Assembly: GCF_003614945.1 (NCBI RefSeq)
Contig: NZ_QYCZ01000001.1
Span: 824,001-888,000 of the forward strand
Direction of reading: 5' to 3'
DNA length: 64,000 bases
From: Bergeyella cardium
GTDB lineage: Bacteria; Bacteroidota; Bacteroidia; Flavobacteriales; Weeksellaceae
Of this stretch, positions 53,361-61,589 are shown one piece after another. The notes beneath the pieces were generated by a model. The model made no database searches, was not told the origin of the DNA, and worked only from the letters and a program-made list of their open reading frames with translations. Both the position numbers and the translations under genes were made by a program. Within the stretch, counting starts at the first letter, position 1, and each line of letters starts with the position of its first letter.

Positions 53361-53816
53361 TTAATTATAGACTGTTAGTATATTATTTTCAAAAGTATAT
53401 CGGTAAGTCTTGGGAGGGACTTGTGTGTTTTTTAATGGTTCGCCAGTCTCTAAAAGCCATTCTGAATTATCTTTTTTGCAATGGATTTTATTAAAACCCG
53501 ATGAATCTCGAATCACTTCTAATGTGGTATTTTCATCTGGGCAGAGGTGAGGAGCATTGCGGTCATAGATTTTAAACTCTGTACCTTTATTGTAGATAAT
53601 AACACCTTTTGTACCACTACCATCTATATCTATATAAAGCCAATTCCCCGCGTGCTGAAGGGAATTATAGCTGGGGAAGTTTAAATCCAGATTGAAATTA
53701 ATATACTGTTTTGGGAAGCAACTCACGGTACCATCTCTGTCTTTGCACGAATGAAGGCTGAAAGTACAAAATATAAGACTTATAAAAAAGAGAATTAGAG
53801 AGGAATGTCTTTTCAT
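53361..53816 (-). CDS. Rieske-fold-like lipoprotein with degenerate cluster site
   Basis: A 151-residue lipoprotein (lipobox LHSC, Cys near residue 24). The body is like flavobacterial exported Rieske-type proteins: INFNLDLNFPSYNSLQHAGN, GVIIYNKG, IYDRNAPHLCPDEN, IHCKKDNSEWLLETGEPL and a YRYTFENNILTVY end. The standard CxH...CxxH ligand set is not intact (HLC and HCKK remain), so an iron-sulphur cluster is doubtful. I use ATG 53816; the TTG two codons upstream is less likely. Family assignment is moderate. Confidence 0.65.
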   Translation of the reverse strand: MKRHSSLILFFISLIFCTFSLHSCKDRDGTVSCFPKQYINFNLDLNFPSYNSLQHAGNWLYIDIDGSGTKGVIIYNKGTEFKIYDRNAPHLCPDENTTLEVIRDSSGFNKIHCKKDNSEWLLETGEPLKNTQVPPKTYRYTFENNILTVYN

Positions 53817-53831
53817 ATTCAAAAAATATTA

Positions 53832-53839
53832 TATATTTG
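53832..53839 (+). promoter_or_regulatory. -7 box for greA, divergent from the lipoprotein gene
   Basis: TATATTTG 80 bp before ATG 53920 and only 16 bp from the divergent lipoprotein start, so the two promoters must overlap. Confidence 0.55.
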
Positions 53840-53919
53840 CATAACGAAAATCATATACAAACATTGTCCGGCAAATGTCGGATTATTTTTTTATATTCAT
53901 TGTTAAAATTAACTTTATT

Positions 53920-54390
53920 ATGGCAACATATGTAACTAAAGAAGGCTTAGAGAAAATGAAAGCCGAATTGGAACATTTGGAAAGTGTTGAGAGACCTAAA
54001 ATAACTCAACAGATTGCAGAAGCAAGAGACAAGGGAGACCTCTCTGAAAATGCGGAGTACGATGCTGCAAAGGAGGCACAAGGTATGCTGGAAATGAAAA
54101 TCTCCAAGCTGAAAGATGCCATTGCAACTTCAAAAGTGATAGATGAGTCTCAGCTGGATACCTCCAAAGTATCTATACTGATGACCGTAAGATTGAAGAA
54201 TAATGCTACAAAACAGGAGCAGAAATTCACCCTTGTTCCCGATAATGAAAGCGATCTGAAAGCGGGCAAAATATCTGTGAATACTCCTATCGCAAAAGGC
54301 TTGCTCGGTAAGGAAGTAGGGGAGACGGCAGAAATTCTCCTCCCTAATGGCAATAAACTCTCCTTTGAGGTATTAGAAATTACACTTTAG
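53920..54390 (+). CDS. greA: Transcription elongation factor GreA
   Basis: A 156-residue factor that stimulates RNA polymerase to cleave backtracked transcripts. The N-terminal coiled coil (ATYVTKEGLEKMKAELEHLE) carries the acidic tip GDLSENAEYDAAKEAQ; the C-terminal FKBP-like domain ends NTPIAKGLLGKEVGE. ATG 53920 gives the standard MATYVTKEG start; an in-frame ATG 45 bp upstream would add a non-conserved hydrophobic stretch. Followed by the HIT gene after 84 bp. Confidence 0.95.
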   Translation: MATYVTKEGLEKMKAELEHLESVERPKITQQIAEARDKGDLSENAEYDAAKEAQGMLEMKISKLKDAIATSKVIDESQLDTSKVSILMTVRLKNNATKQEQKFTLVPDNESDLKAGKISVNTPIAKGLLGKEVGETAEILLPNGNKLSFEVLEITL

Positions 54391-54474
54391 TCTGTTTTTT
54401 TTGAAAACTTATTGCTAAAAGAATAAGGTTTTCAAGTATTAAAACAAGGTTTTTAAATATTAAAAAGAATCGTT

Positions 54475-54864
54475 ATGAGTTCAATATTCACTAAAATTGT
54501 AAGAGGAGAAATACTGTCTTACAAGGTAGCCGAAGATGGCGAATTTCTATCCTTTTTGGATGCTATGCCTTTGGTAGAGGGGCATACGCTCGTTATTCCG
54601 AAGGAGGAAATAGACTTTATCTTTGATTTGGATACCGAAAAGCATCAGAGGCTTTGGGCGTTTGCTCAGCAGGTAGCAAAGAAATTAGAGAAAACCTATC
54701 CAGGGAAGCGCATTGCTGTAGCTGTAGTGGGCATAGAAGTGCCACACGCGCATATTCATTTGGTTCCGATAAGCGAGATGGACGACCTTAATTTTAGCAA
54801 TAAAAGGTTGAAATTCACACCAGAGGAATATACAGCAATTGCCGAAAAGATTAAAAATAATTAG
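54475..54864 (+). CDS. HIT-family nucleotide-binding protein
   Basis: A 129-residue histidine-triad hydrolase. The triad is His91, His93 and His95 in VPHAHIHLVP; FTKIVRGEILSYKVAED at the start and FLDAMPLVEGHTLVIPK are typical of the HINT group. It probably hydrolyses AMP-linked compounds. It lies between greA and clpX (11 bp to clpX). Confidence 0.94.
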   Translation: MSSIFTKIVRGEILSYKVAEDGEFLSFLDAMPLVEGHTLVIPKEEIDFIFDLDTEKHQRLWAFAQQVAKKLEKTYPGKRIAVAVVGIEVPHAHIHLVPISEMDDLNFSNKRLKFTPEEYTAIAEKIKNN

Positions 54865-54875
54865 TCAGTAAGTTT

Positions 54876-56057
54876 ATGAATCCAAACCAATGTTCGTTCT
54901 GCGGGAGGCATAGAGAGCAGGTGAAAATGCTCATCTCTGGGCAGAATGGTTATATCTGTGAGAATTGTATAGAGCAGGCGCATTCTATCGTGAAGGAAAA
55001 TGCGGTTCAAAATTCTGCAGAATCAGCGCAAATCCTTGAAAATCTTAAAAAACCTAAGGAAATAAAGGCGTTTTTAGACCAATATGTCATCGGGCAAGAC
55101 CAAGCAAAGAAGCAGCTCTCAATAGCTGTGTATAATCATTATAAGAGGCTTTTACACGCTCAGAATGAGGACCGAGAAGTGGAAATTGAAAAGTCTAACA
55201 TCATAATGATTGGCGAAACGGGAACAGGGAAAACCCTCCTTGCGAAGACGATTGCTCGCGAGCTCAATGTGCCATTCTGTATAGTAGATGCCACTATACT
55301 CACAGAGGCAGGGTATGTAGGGGAGGATGTGGAGAGCATACTCTCTCGCCTACTGATGGTTGCGGATTATGATGTGGAAAAAGCAGAAAGGGGAATTGTT
55401 TTCATCGATGAGATAGATAAAATAGCCAGAAAGTCTGATAATCCGAGCCTTACCCGAGATGTGTCGGGGGAGGGGGTACAGCAAGGGCTCCTAAAACTAT
55501 TGGAAGGCAGCATTGTAAATGTGCCACCTCAGGGGGGCAGGAAGCATCCCGACCAGAAGTACATACAGGTAAACACCCAGAACATACTTTTTATAGCTGG
55601 AGGCGCGTTTGATGGGATACGAGAAATCATTGAACGAAGGCTTAATAAGCAGGCAATAGGTTTTAGTTCTGAGAAGCTAAATGCAGCAGAGGAGGAAGAG
55701 GATATCCTCAGCAAAATCAACGCAATAGATCTGAGGAGCTTTGGGCTTATTCCTGAGCTTTTGGGACGGTTCCCTATTATCACGCACCTCGATAAGCTAA
55801 CGAGAGAAACGATGGTTAGAATTATGAAAGAACCAAAGAACTCTATTGTAAACCAGTTCGTAGAGCTTTTCAGAATGGATGGTATCAACCTAGTGTTTAG
55901 CGATGAAGCGGTAGAATCCATTGTAGATGAAACGATGGAAAAAGGTCTTGGGGCGAGGGGTCTTAGAGGAACGACGGAAAAAGTTTTAGAGGATTATATG
56001 TTTAGCATAGGCGAGCAGAAAGAAATTATACTTACGGGCAATAAAGAAAGCAATTAG
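54876..56057 (+). CDS. clpX: ATP-dependent Clp protease ATP-binding subunit ClpX
   Basis: A 393-residue AAA+ unfoldase that feeds ClpP. The zinc-binding domain has Cys6, Cys9, Cys28 and Cys31. Walker A is [12 protein letters not shown], the pore-loop region is near [10 protein letters not shown], Walker B is [10 protein letters not shown], and the PPQGGRKHP loop and ELLGRFP sensor region are present. The LGF-type ClpP-contact loop is represented by the AIGFSSEK area. No clpP is adjacent. A strong terminator follows. Confidence 0.96.
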   Translation: MNPNQCSFCGRHREQVKMLISGQNGYICENCIEQAHSIVKENAVQNSAESAQILENLKKPKEIKAFLDQYVIGQDQAKKQLSIAVYNHYKRLLHAQNEDREVEIEKSNIIMIGETGTGKTLLAKTIARELNVPFCIVDATILTEAGYVGEDVESILSRLLMVADYDVEKAERGIVFIDEIDKIARKSDNPSLTRDVSGEGVQQGLLKLLEGSIVNVPPQGGRKHPDQKYIQVNTQNILFIAGGAFDGIREIIERRLNKQAIGFSSEKLNAAEEEEDILSKINAIDLRSFGLIPELLGRFPIITHLDKLTRETMVRIMKEPKNSIVNQFVELFRMDGINLVFSDEAVESIVDETMEKGLGARGLRGTTEKVLEDYMFSIGEQKEIILTGNKESN

Positions 56058-56089
56058 AAATACTTTAGTTATAAAGTCTGTTTCATTAG

Positions 56090-56122
56090 TGAACCTCTTC
56101 TTGTACAAGAAGAGGTTTTTTA
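56090..56122 (+). terminator. Intrinsic terminator after clpX
   Basis: AACCTCTTCTT (56092-56102) and AAGAAGAGGTT (56107-56117) form a perfect stem with a 4-base loop, then T-rich. Confidence 0.92.
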
Positions 56123-56155
56123 TTGCTCTATTTTTCAGGGATTTTAGTAGAATTA

Positions 56156-56332
56156 TTACAATATGATTTCTTTGTGTTACAATATGATTTTTTAGCGTTA
56201 CAATTCCATTTCTTCGCATTACAATGTCATTTTTTCGCGTTACAATCCCATTTCTTCGCGTTACAATACTGTTTTTTATCGTTACAATCTCGTTTCTTTG
56301 CGTTACAATATGATTTTTTCGCGGTACAATAG
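56156..56332. repeat. 21-bp tandem array, nine units with exact spacing and 42-bp alternation
   Basis: Units start at 56156, 56177, 56198, 56219, 56240, 56261, 56282, 56303 and 56324, every 21 bp without exception. The unit is ttacaat, about four variable bases, then tttYttcgcg. The Y base alternates: C in units 1, 3, 5, 7 and T in units 2, 4, 6, 8. The variable core reads atga, atga, tcca, gtca, ccca, actg, ctcg, atga. Reading frames through it stay open because 21 is a multiple of three. It lies between convergent clpX and the LytTR regulator. Confidence 0.9.
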
Positions 56333-56420
56333 AGCTAACATTCGCTGTGGAAAGAGTTTTGGGTTTAGAGGTAAAAAATATTACTACTAATGAGGATGCC
56401 CGATGGAGAGAAAATAGAAA

Positions 56421-56452
56421 AAGAAATCCCTCTTATGGTGGGGAGGGATTAG
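56421..56452 (-). terminator. Intrinsic terminator overlapping the stop codon of the response regulator
   Basis: AATCCCTC (56425-56432) and GAGGGATT (56443-56450) pair; on the minus strand the stem is followed by TTCTTTTTC. The stem includes part of the TAA stop of the regulator. Confidence 0.8.
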
Positions 56453-57204
56453 CTTTGGGTGAGCCAGTTTTTAAAGTCATTAATTCTATCGCGGCTTATG
56501 GAGAGATGTGGATCGAGGGAGTAGAGCATTTGAACGCTATAAGTAGGCGATGTACAGATGTTTTTAATAAAATGGATATGGATGATAGTCTGCCGATTGA
56601 TTCTGAAAAAGGATGGTGAGGGGAGGTTGTTTTCAAGCTCATCAAGGGAGAAATCTGTAGGGTAGGAGCGCTCTTTCGTTTGCGCATAGACGATTTTGTT
56701 TTCAGAATAGAAAAAAGAGATATCGCTGGTGGGGATTATTTTTAAGTTGGTTCCCGTTTTGGATAAAATCCGCGAGATTTTTGGTGCCTCTGTTGCAATC
56801 ATTGATGAGAAATTAAGGTTCTCATAGTGCTGTGCTTTAGGCGAAAAGCGATGATATTTTTCTATGGCAGTATGGAGCTCTTCTTTGGTTATCGGTTTGA
56901 GGAGATAGTCGACCGAATTGAGTTTGAAGGCTCTTAGGGTGTAATTATCAAACGCCGTAGTGTAGATGATGAAGCTTCGGAGCTCAGTTTTCTCGAAAAT
57001 ATCAAAGGATAGCCCATCTCCAAGCACGATATCGGCAAAGATAAGGTCTGGTTGGCTTTGATTTTTAAGGAAATTGAGACCTTCTTTTACGGAATGTACA
57101 ATCCCGATGAGTTCTATATCTCTCCGCTCGGAAAGCATTCGCGACAGGTGGCGAGCAGCGGGTTTTTCGTCTTCTATAATGAGTGTTTTTGTCTTTTCTT
57201 TCAT
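56449..57204 (-). CDS. LytTR-family response regulator
   Basis: A 251-residue regulator. The receiver domain has acidic EDEKPAAR, phospho-acceptor Asp58 in LIFADIVLGDG, the Thr of IYTTAFDNYTLRAF and Lys in DYLLKPITKEE. The LytTR DNA-binding domain (about 150-251) has DISFFYSENKIVYAQT, PSFFRINRQTIIH and a C-terminal ISRDRINDFKNWL. It is cognate to the histidine kinase next to it. TATTTTTG (57237-57244) gives it a separate promoter. Confidence 0.93.
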   Translation of the reverse strand: MKEKTKTLIIEDEKPAARHLSRMLSERRDIELIGIVHSVKEGLNFLKNQSQPDLIFADIVLGDGLSFDIFEKTELRSFIIYTTAFDNYTLRAFKLNSVDYLLKPITKEELHTAIEKYHRFSPKAQHYENLNFSSMIATEAPKISRILSKTGTNLKIIPTSDISFFYSENKIVYAQTKERSYPTDFSLDELENNLPSPSFFRINRQTIIHIHFIKNICTSPTYSVQMLYSLDPHLSISRDRINDFKNWLTQS

Positions 57205-57236
57205 TGTTTTTACTTTTATAAATGTTTTTTGCTCTC

Positions 57237-57244
57237 CAAAAATA
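57237..57244 (-). promoter_or_regulatory. -7 box for the LytTR regulator gene
   Basis: Minus-strand TATTTTTG, 32 bp before ATG 57204, downstream of the kinase terminator-like hairpin. Confidence 0.5.
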
Positions 57245-57249
57245 AGGAT

Positions 57250-57291
57250 AAAATGAAATACCGAGCCTTTATAAGCTCAGTATTTCATTTG
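57250..57291 (-). terminator. Hairpin between the histidine kinase and the regulator
   Basis: AAATGAAATAC-GAGC and GCTC-GTATTTCATTT form a long interrupted stem (57251-57290) followed on the minus strand by TTTTA, so kinase transcripts may be attenuated before the regulator. Confidence 0.75.
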
Positions 57292-57303
57292 ATAGGGGAG
57301 GAA

Positions 57304-58638
57304 TTAGTGTTTTGGGTGGAGTTTTTCGTCTTCTTTTAGGAATTTTTGCACTTGTTTTTCCTCCCAATTGCTGGTAATATAGAGGGTTTTTACCGCGTGA
57401 ATGGCTAAACCGAGCCCCCAGCCGATGGCTGGCCATACCGCCCACCAATATTTAGGCAATGTAAGCCAATTGATGAGGAACAATGTGGGGATAATGAGGG
57501 CATAGCTGATGAGATTTCCGTAGAAATCAGTGAGAGCGGCGGCTTTTCTCTCTGCTTTTCGTCGCGCTTGGTCTTTGGTTTCAAAATTTTTGTCCATAAT
57601 CTTATTTTTTAGGGTTAGTATCGGGATTTTTACTTTAAAATGCTGTGTATTTCTTTCGATTTGTACGGGTTTATCGGTGAGGATTGCATAGCGTTGGATG
57701 ATGTTTTGTAATCCTATGCCTGTTTTTGATGCATTGGTTGCTCTAGGCTGGAAATTGTTCTCTACGACTAAAAAATTATCGGAGTCTGAGTAGATTTTTA
57801 TGTGTAATGGTGATTGCACAGAGGCATAATTGTGTTTGATGGCGTTTTCTAATAGCAGCTGGAGCGATAGTGGGACGAGTAGGTGGTTTTTTATGCCTTC
57901 CTCGAGCTCGAAAGACAGGCTGATGCTCTCTTCAAACCGCATTTTGAGGAGCTGGCAGTAGGTTTCTGCAAAGCTGAGCTCGTCCCCTACGGAGATAAGG
58001 TCTTTATCCTTCTGTTCTAAGATGTATCGGTAGGTTTTTGAAAGCAAATGGATGAAGTTTTGCGCTTGGCTTGGGTTTTCTTCTACGAGCGAGCTGAGGA
58101 CATTGAGGGAATTAAACAGGAAATGGGGGTCTAGCTGGTTTTTAAGGCTTTGATACCTTGCATCGGCGGAGTGCGCAATGATTTTTTGCTGGCTTAGCTT
58201 TCGCTCTACCCGATGTTTTAGGCTTTTGAGGTAATCAAATCCGTGATAGAAAAGGGCGATGATGGTGATTCCCCAGATGCAAAGCAGATTGAAGCGGTTA
58301 AGGTTGAATATATCCTCCGCGCTACCCCCTTTATAAAGAACGAGATACGAAAAATGAAGGGCATAGGTGATAAAAGTATTGACGATGATGATGCTGATGA
58401 TGCTAAGAAGGAATCTTAGCTGAAAACGAGGGCTCCAAGGGTGTTTTTCATCTAAAAAATTGTAGAGGAGGGCGTTTGCAAAGGTATATCCCACAGAATA
58501 TATCGCGGTAAGATAGAAAGATTCCGAGTGTGGTATGCCTAAAAAGAGGTTCGGGAGCATATAATAGAGGAAAATACTGCTAATGCTAAGGAAAAACAGG
58601 GAAAATGAGAGTGTTTTGTTGGGATAAGAGCGGTTCAT
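57304..58638 (-). CDS. LytS-type sensor histidine kinase fused to a 2TM domain
   Basis: A 444-residue membrane kinase. Four N-terminal membrane helices precede the His_kinase domain, with phospho-acceptor His172 in LDPHFLFNSLNVL, N box LLLENAIKHNY and G box TGIGLQNI. Right after the ATPase part (PILTLKNKI) comes a 2TM domain of 97 residues: a charged helix, two membrane helices (LISYALIIPTLFLINWL; YWWAVWPAIGWGLGLAIH) and EEKQVQKFLKED. In relatives 2TM is normally a separate gene of this operon. An in-frame ATG at 57595-57597 could start it separately here. I start the kinase at ATG 58638; the TTG upstream is inside the TATCTTTG box. Confidence 0.88.
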   Translation of the reverse strand: MNRSYPNKTLSFSLFFLSISSIFLYYMLPNLFLGIPHSESFYLTAIYSVGYTFANALLYNFLDEKHPWSPRFQLRFLLSIISIIIVNTFITYALHFSYLVLYKGGSAEDIFNLNRFNLLCIWGITIIALFYHGFDYLKSLKHRVERKLSQQKIIAHSADARYQSLKNQLDPHFLFNSLNVLSSLVEENPSQAQNFIHLLSKTYRYILEQKDKDLISVGDELSFAETYCQLLKMRFEESISLSFELEEGIKNHLLVPLSLQLLLENAIKHNYASVQSPLHIKIYSDSDNFLVVENNFQPRATNASKTGIGLQNIIQRYAILTDKPVQIERNTQHFKVKIPILTLKNKIMDKNFETKDQARRKAERKAAALTDFYGNLISYALIIPTLFLINWLTLPKYWWAVWPAIGWGLGLAIHAVKTLYITSNWEEKQVQKFLKEDEKLHPKH

Positions 58639-58665
58639 ACGGTTGGTTTTAATAATTTTATGGTT

Positions 58666-58673
58666 CAAAGATA
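58666..58673 (-). promoter_or_regulatory. -7 box for the histidine kinase gene
   Basis: Minus-strand TATCTTTG, 27 bp before ATG 58638. Confidence 0.6.
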
Positions 58674-58787
58674 GAAACTCCCTGTCGCTATTGGAAAAAT
58701 TATTTACCGAAAGGTAGGTTTTCCTTACTGAAAGGTGGTTTTTGTTGATTAATTAGTGATTTCAAGTGATTTTTAACTGAATATTTT

Positions 58788-58795
58788 TATTTTTG
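58788..58795 (+). promoter_or_regulatory. -7 box for ribD
   Basis: TATTTTTG, 16 bp before ATG 58812. Confidence 0.55.
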
Positions 58796-58811
58796 CCTAG
58801 ATAAATAAGCG

Positions 58812-59843
58812 ATGAAAGACGAAGACTACCTCCGAAGATGTATAGAACTTGCGCAGATTGCTGTGGGAAATACCTACCCGAACCCTTTGGTAGGGAGCGT
58901 GATTGTGCATAATGGGAAAATTATCGGTGAGGGTTTCCATGAAAGGGCGGGAGAGCCGCACGCGGAGATTAACGCCATTCGTTCGGTAAGGGATAAGGGG
59001 CTGCTTCCAGAATCTACCTTGTATGTGTCCTTAGAACCGTGCTCGCATTTTGGTAGAACGCCGCCTTGTGCTGAGGCAATTAAAGAGATAGGCTTTAAAA
59101 GGGTAGTTATTGGTGCGATGGATATTAATGAGCGTGTAAATGGTCGAGGGAAAGCCCTCCTCGAAGCCGCTGGGATAGAGGTTTGTTCCCCCCTTCTCGA
59201 GGCGGAGTGTTGGGAGCTCAATAAAAGGTTCTTTACTTACCATTCCAAGAGGCGCCCGTATATTACTTTAAAGTGGGCGAGCAGTGCAGATGGTTTTTTG
59301 GATAAGGATTATCAGCCGTTTAGTATTAGCAATGGGCTTTCAAAGCAGTGGGTACATCGGATGAGGAGTGAGGAACAAGCGATATTGGTGGGAACTCAGA
59401 CGGCGCTTGGTGATAATCCGAGCCTTACGACTCGCGAGGTTGTTGGGCGTAGTCCGATTCGCCTGCTGATTGACCTTGACCTAAAAGTACCCCGAGACTT
59501 TAATATTTTCAACGATGAAGCAGAGACCATTGTCTTTAACTCCCAAAAAGAAGGCGGGGAAAATAATATTCTCTATGTGCGCATTCAAGATAAAACGAGG
59601 CTTTTGGAGGAGATGATGGAGGCGCTTTATCAGCTGCAAATACAATCCATACTGGTAGAAGGGGGCGGTTTTACTTTGGGCGAGTTTATCTCGCATAACC
59701 TCTGGGATGAGGCTGTGGTGATTAGTAATCCTTCATTATACCTTGATAATGGGACAAAAGCGCCTGATTTTAGCTTTGTACCTTATAAAGAAGAGCGCTT
59801 GAGAGATAATCTCGTACGATTTTATAGAAATCATCATTCGTAG
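58812..59843 (+). CDS. ribD: Bifunctional riboflavin deaminase-reductase
   Basis: A 343-residue enzyme of riboflavin synthesis. The deaminase half has zinc ligands His50 and Glu52 (HAEINAI), Cys77 and Cys86 (PCSHFGRTPPC). The reductase half (about 150-343) has RPYITLKWASSADGFL, AILVGTQTALGDNPSLT and ILVEGGG. Complete. lipB begins 34 bp later and is probably co-transcribed. Confidence 0.95.
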   Translation: MKDEDYLRRCIELAQIAVGNTYPNPLVGSVIVHNGKIIGEGFHERAGEPHAEINAIRSVRDKGLLPESTLYVSLEPCSHFGRTPPCAEAIKEIGFKRVVIGAMDINERVNGRGKALLEAAGIEVCSPLLEAECWELNKRFFTYHSKRRPYITLKWASSADGFLDKDYQPFSISNGLSKQWVHRMRSEEQAILVGTQTALGDNPSLTTREVVGRSPIRLLIDLDLKVPRDFNIFNDEAETIVFNSQKEGGENNILYVRIQDKTRLLEEMMEALYQLQIQSILVEGGGFTLGEFISHNLWDEAVVISNPSLYLDNGTKAPDFSFVPYKEERLRDNLVRFYRNHHS

Positions 59844-59877
59844 ATTGATTTAATTTGTAGATTTGATGCCTTAAATT

Positions 59878-60606
59878 ATGCCTATGTCAGTGATTCAAAA
59901 TAAAAAAGTTCAGTTTAAAGACTTGGGAATAATGGATTATGCGGAGGCATTCTCCTACCAAGAAAACCTAATGCAGGGGATTATAGACCTGAAAATAAAA
60001 AATAGAGATAGAGAAGAGCGCGCTCGTATTCAAACACCGAACCACCTCCTCTTTGTGGAGCACCCCCATATCTATACCCTCGGGAAATCAGGAGATGAGC
60101 AGAATATGCTCGCTAATGAGGAGAAACTGAAGGAGATTAACGCTTCCTATGTGAAGACGAACAGAGGCGGAGATATTACTTACCACGGCTATGGGCAGAT
60201 TGTGGGCTATCCTATCTTGGATTTGGATAATTTTAAGTCAGATATCCATCTTTATATGAGAAATCTGGAAGAAGTTATCATTAAAACCATTGCCGAGTAT
60301 GGCTTGAAAGGCGAGAGGAGCAAAGGAGAGACGGGAGTATGGCTGGATGTCGGTAAGCCGTACGCTCGTAAGATTTGCGCAATGGGAGTGAAGGCGTCAA
60401 GATGGGTTACAATGCACGGCTTTGCCCTTAATGTGAATACCGATTTAAAGTATTTTGAGTACATTATTCCGTGTGGGATAAAAGATAAGGCGGTGGCATC
60501 GCTCCATCGTGAGCTGGGTGGAATTCTTTCCTCAGAAGAGGTTGCGGGCGTGAAAAATCACATCAAAAGGCATTTTGAAGAGGTCTTTGATGCCGAAATT
60601 ATCTAA
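59878..60606 (+). CDS. lipB: Octanoyl-[ACP]:protein N-octanoyltransferase
   Basis: A 242-residue transferase that moves octanoate from ACP to lipoyl domains. NHLLFVEHPHIYTLGKSGD, the NRGGDITYHGYGQIVGYPI loop, the Lys in KICAMGVK and the thioester Cys in IIPCGIKDKAVASL are all present. The TAA stop at 60604-60606 overlaps the TAG stop of the convergent glycosyltransferase by two bases (CTAA), so there is no intergenic space. Confidence 0.95.
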   Translation: MPMSVIQNKKVQFKDLGIMDYAEAFSYQENLMQGIIDLKIKNRDREERARIQTPNHLLFVEHPHIYTLGKSGDEQNMLANEEKLKEINASYVKTNRGGDITYHGYGQIVGYPILDLDNFKSDIHLYMRNLEEVIIKTIAEYGLKGERSKGETGVWLDVGKPYARKICAMGVKASRWVTMHGFALNVNTDLKYFEYIIPCGIKDKAVASLHRELGGILSSEEVAGVKNHIKRHFEEVFDAEII

Positions 60607-61568
60607 AACTTTTTCTTAAATATGAGCCATTTCGTTTGGTAGTAGTTCGCCGTTTGGTGTTTCCCCCTCCGCTTGATTGTATTTATAGCCTCTGCATAGA
60701 AAGCAAAGTGCGCCCTTATGACCGCCCAAGTGTGAGAAAAGCCGATTTTAATCCCGAGATAAAGACCTGCAATGCCATCTAAGCAAAGCCTGAGGAAAAT
60801 GACCCAAAGGAGCTTTGGGAAAGGAAGATTTTTGAGCAAGGTGCTAAGATTATTCCTGAAATTGAGATAAGTTTTGTGCGGATTCTCTTTGGCAAGGGTA
60901 GCGCCTCCTATGTGATAGACCACAGATTTATAGGTGTAGAATATCTTTTTTCCAGAGTTGATAATTCTCCAGCAGAGGTCTATTTCTTCTTGGTGAGCGA
61001 AGTATCTTTCATCAAAGCCTTGTTGTTGCTCCCAGAATACATCTGCACGGATGAAAAAAGCACAGCCCGATGCCCAAAATATCTCGGAAATATCATCATA
61101 CTGACCGTTATCTTTCTCTGTTTTGTCAAATATTCGCCCTCGGCAGTAGGGATAGCCAAGGTTATCCATTAAACCACCTGCTCCGCCAGCAAATTCAAAA
61201 CTGTCTCGCTCGTAATAAGACAGTATTTTAGGCTGTACGACAGCAATATTCTCATCAGATTGAAAAACTTCCAGCACCGAATCTATCCACCCTTCTGTAA
61301 CCTCCACATCAGAGTTGAGCAGACAGTATATCTCAGCATCAATCTGCTTTAATCCTTCGTTATATCCCTTTGCAAAGCCGTAATTGGCAGCATTGATAAT
61401 GATTTTCACCTCTGGGAAATGCTCTTTTACGAAATCTACAGAGTTATCATTAGATTGATTGTCTATAACATAGACCTCATACCCGTGCGAGTGCTTTATT
61501 ACAGTGGGTAGGAAGGTTTCCAGCCAGTTTTTTCCATTATAGTTGAGTATTGCTACGGCAGTTTTCAT
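60603..61568 (-). CDS. Glycosyltransferase family 2
   Basis: A 321-residue GT2 of the WbbL/rhamnosyltransferase-like type. VAILNYNGKNWLETFLP and VIDNQSNDNSV start the GT-A fold, LLNSDVEV is the DxD-type metal site, and WASGCAFFIRADVF with HQEEIDLCWRI contains the likely catalytic acids. A short hydrophobic stretch (LLWVIFLRLCLDGIAGLYLG) near the C-terminus may touch the membrane. It follows the lpxL-like gene by 21 bp, suggesting LPS or surface-glycan assembly. Confidence 0.92.
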   Translation of the reverse strand: MKTAVAILNYNGKNWLETFLPTVIKHSHGYEVYVIDNQSNDNSVDFVKEHFPEVKIIINAANYGFAKGYNEGLKQIDAEIYCLLNSDVEVTEGWIDSVLEVFQSDENIAVVQPKILSYYERDSFEFAGGAGGLMDNLGYPYCRGRIFDKTEKDNGQYDDISEIFWASGCAFFIRADVFWEQQQGFDERYFAHQEEIDLCWRIINSGKKIFYTYKSVVYHIGGATLAKENPHKTYLNFRNNLSTLLKNLPFPKLLWVIFLRLCLDGIAGLYLGIKIGFSHTWAVIRAHFAFYAEAINTIKRRGKHQTANYYQTKWLIFKKKF

Positions 61569-61589
61569 TTTCGGAGGGAGGTTTTAGGG

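Noticed and set aside
56123-56332. A 69-codon open frame with a heptad repeat (LQYDFFA-like) through the 21-bp array
   Set aside because: The frame is open only because 21 is a multiple of three; it begins inside a terminator region, has no ribosome-binding or promoter signal, and its variable core is not constrained to synonymous changes.
56156-56332. CRISPR array
   Set aside because: Units are 21 bp in total with about four variable bases; there are no repeat-spacer proportions and no cas genes in the window.
56347-56619. A 90-codon plus-strand open frame
   Set aside because: Most of it is antisense to the response-regulator 3' end and its terminator; no family resemblance.
58639-58668. 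Ten-residue N-terminal extension of the histidine kinase
   Set aside because: It would start at a TTG within the TATCTTTG promoter box.
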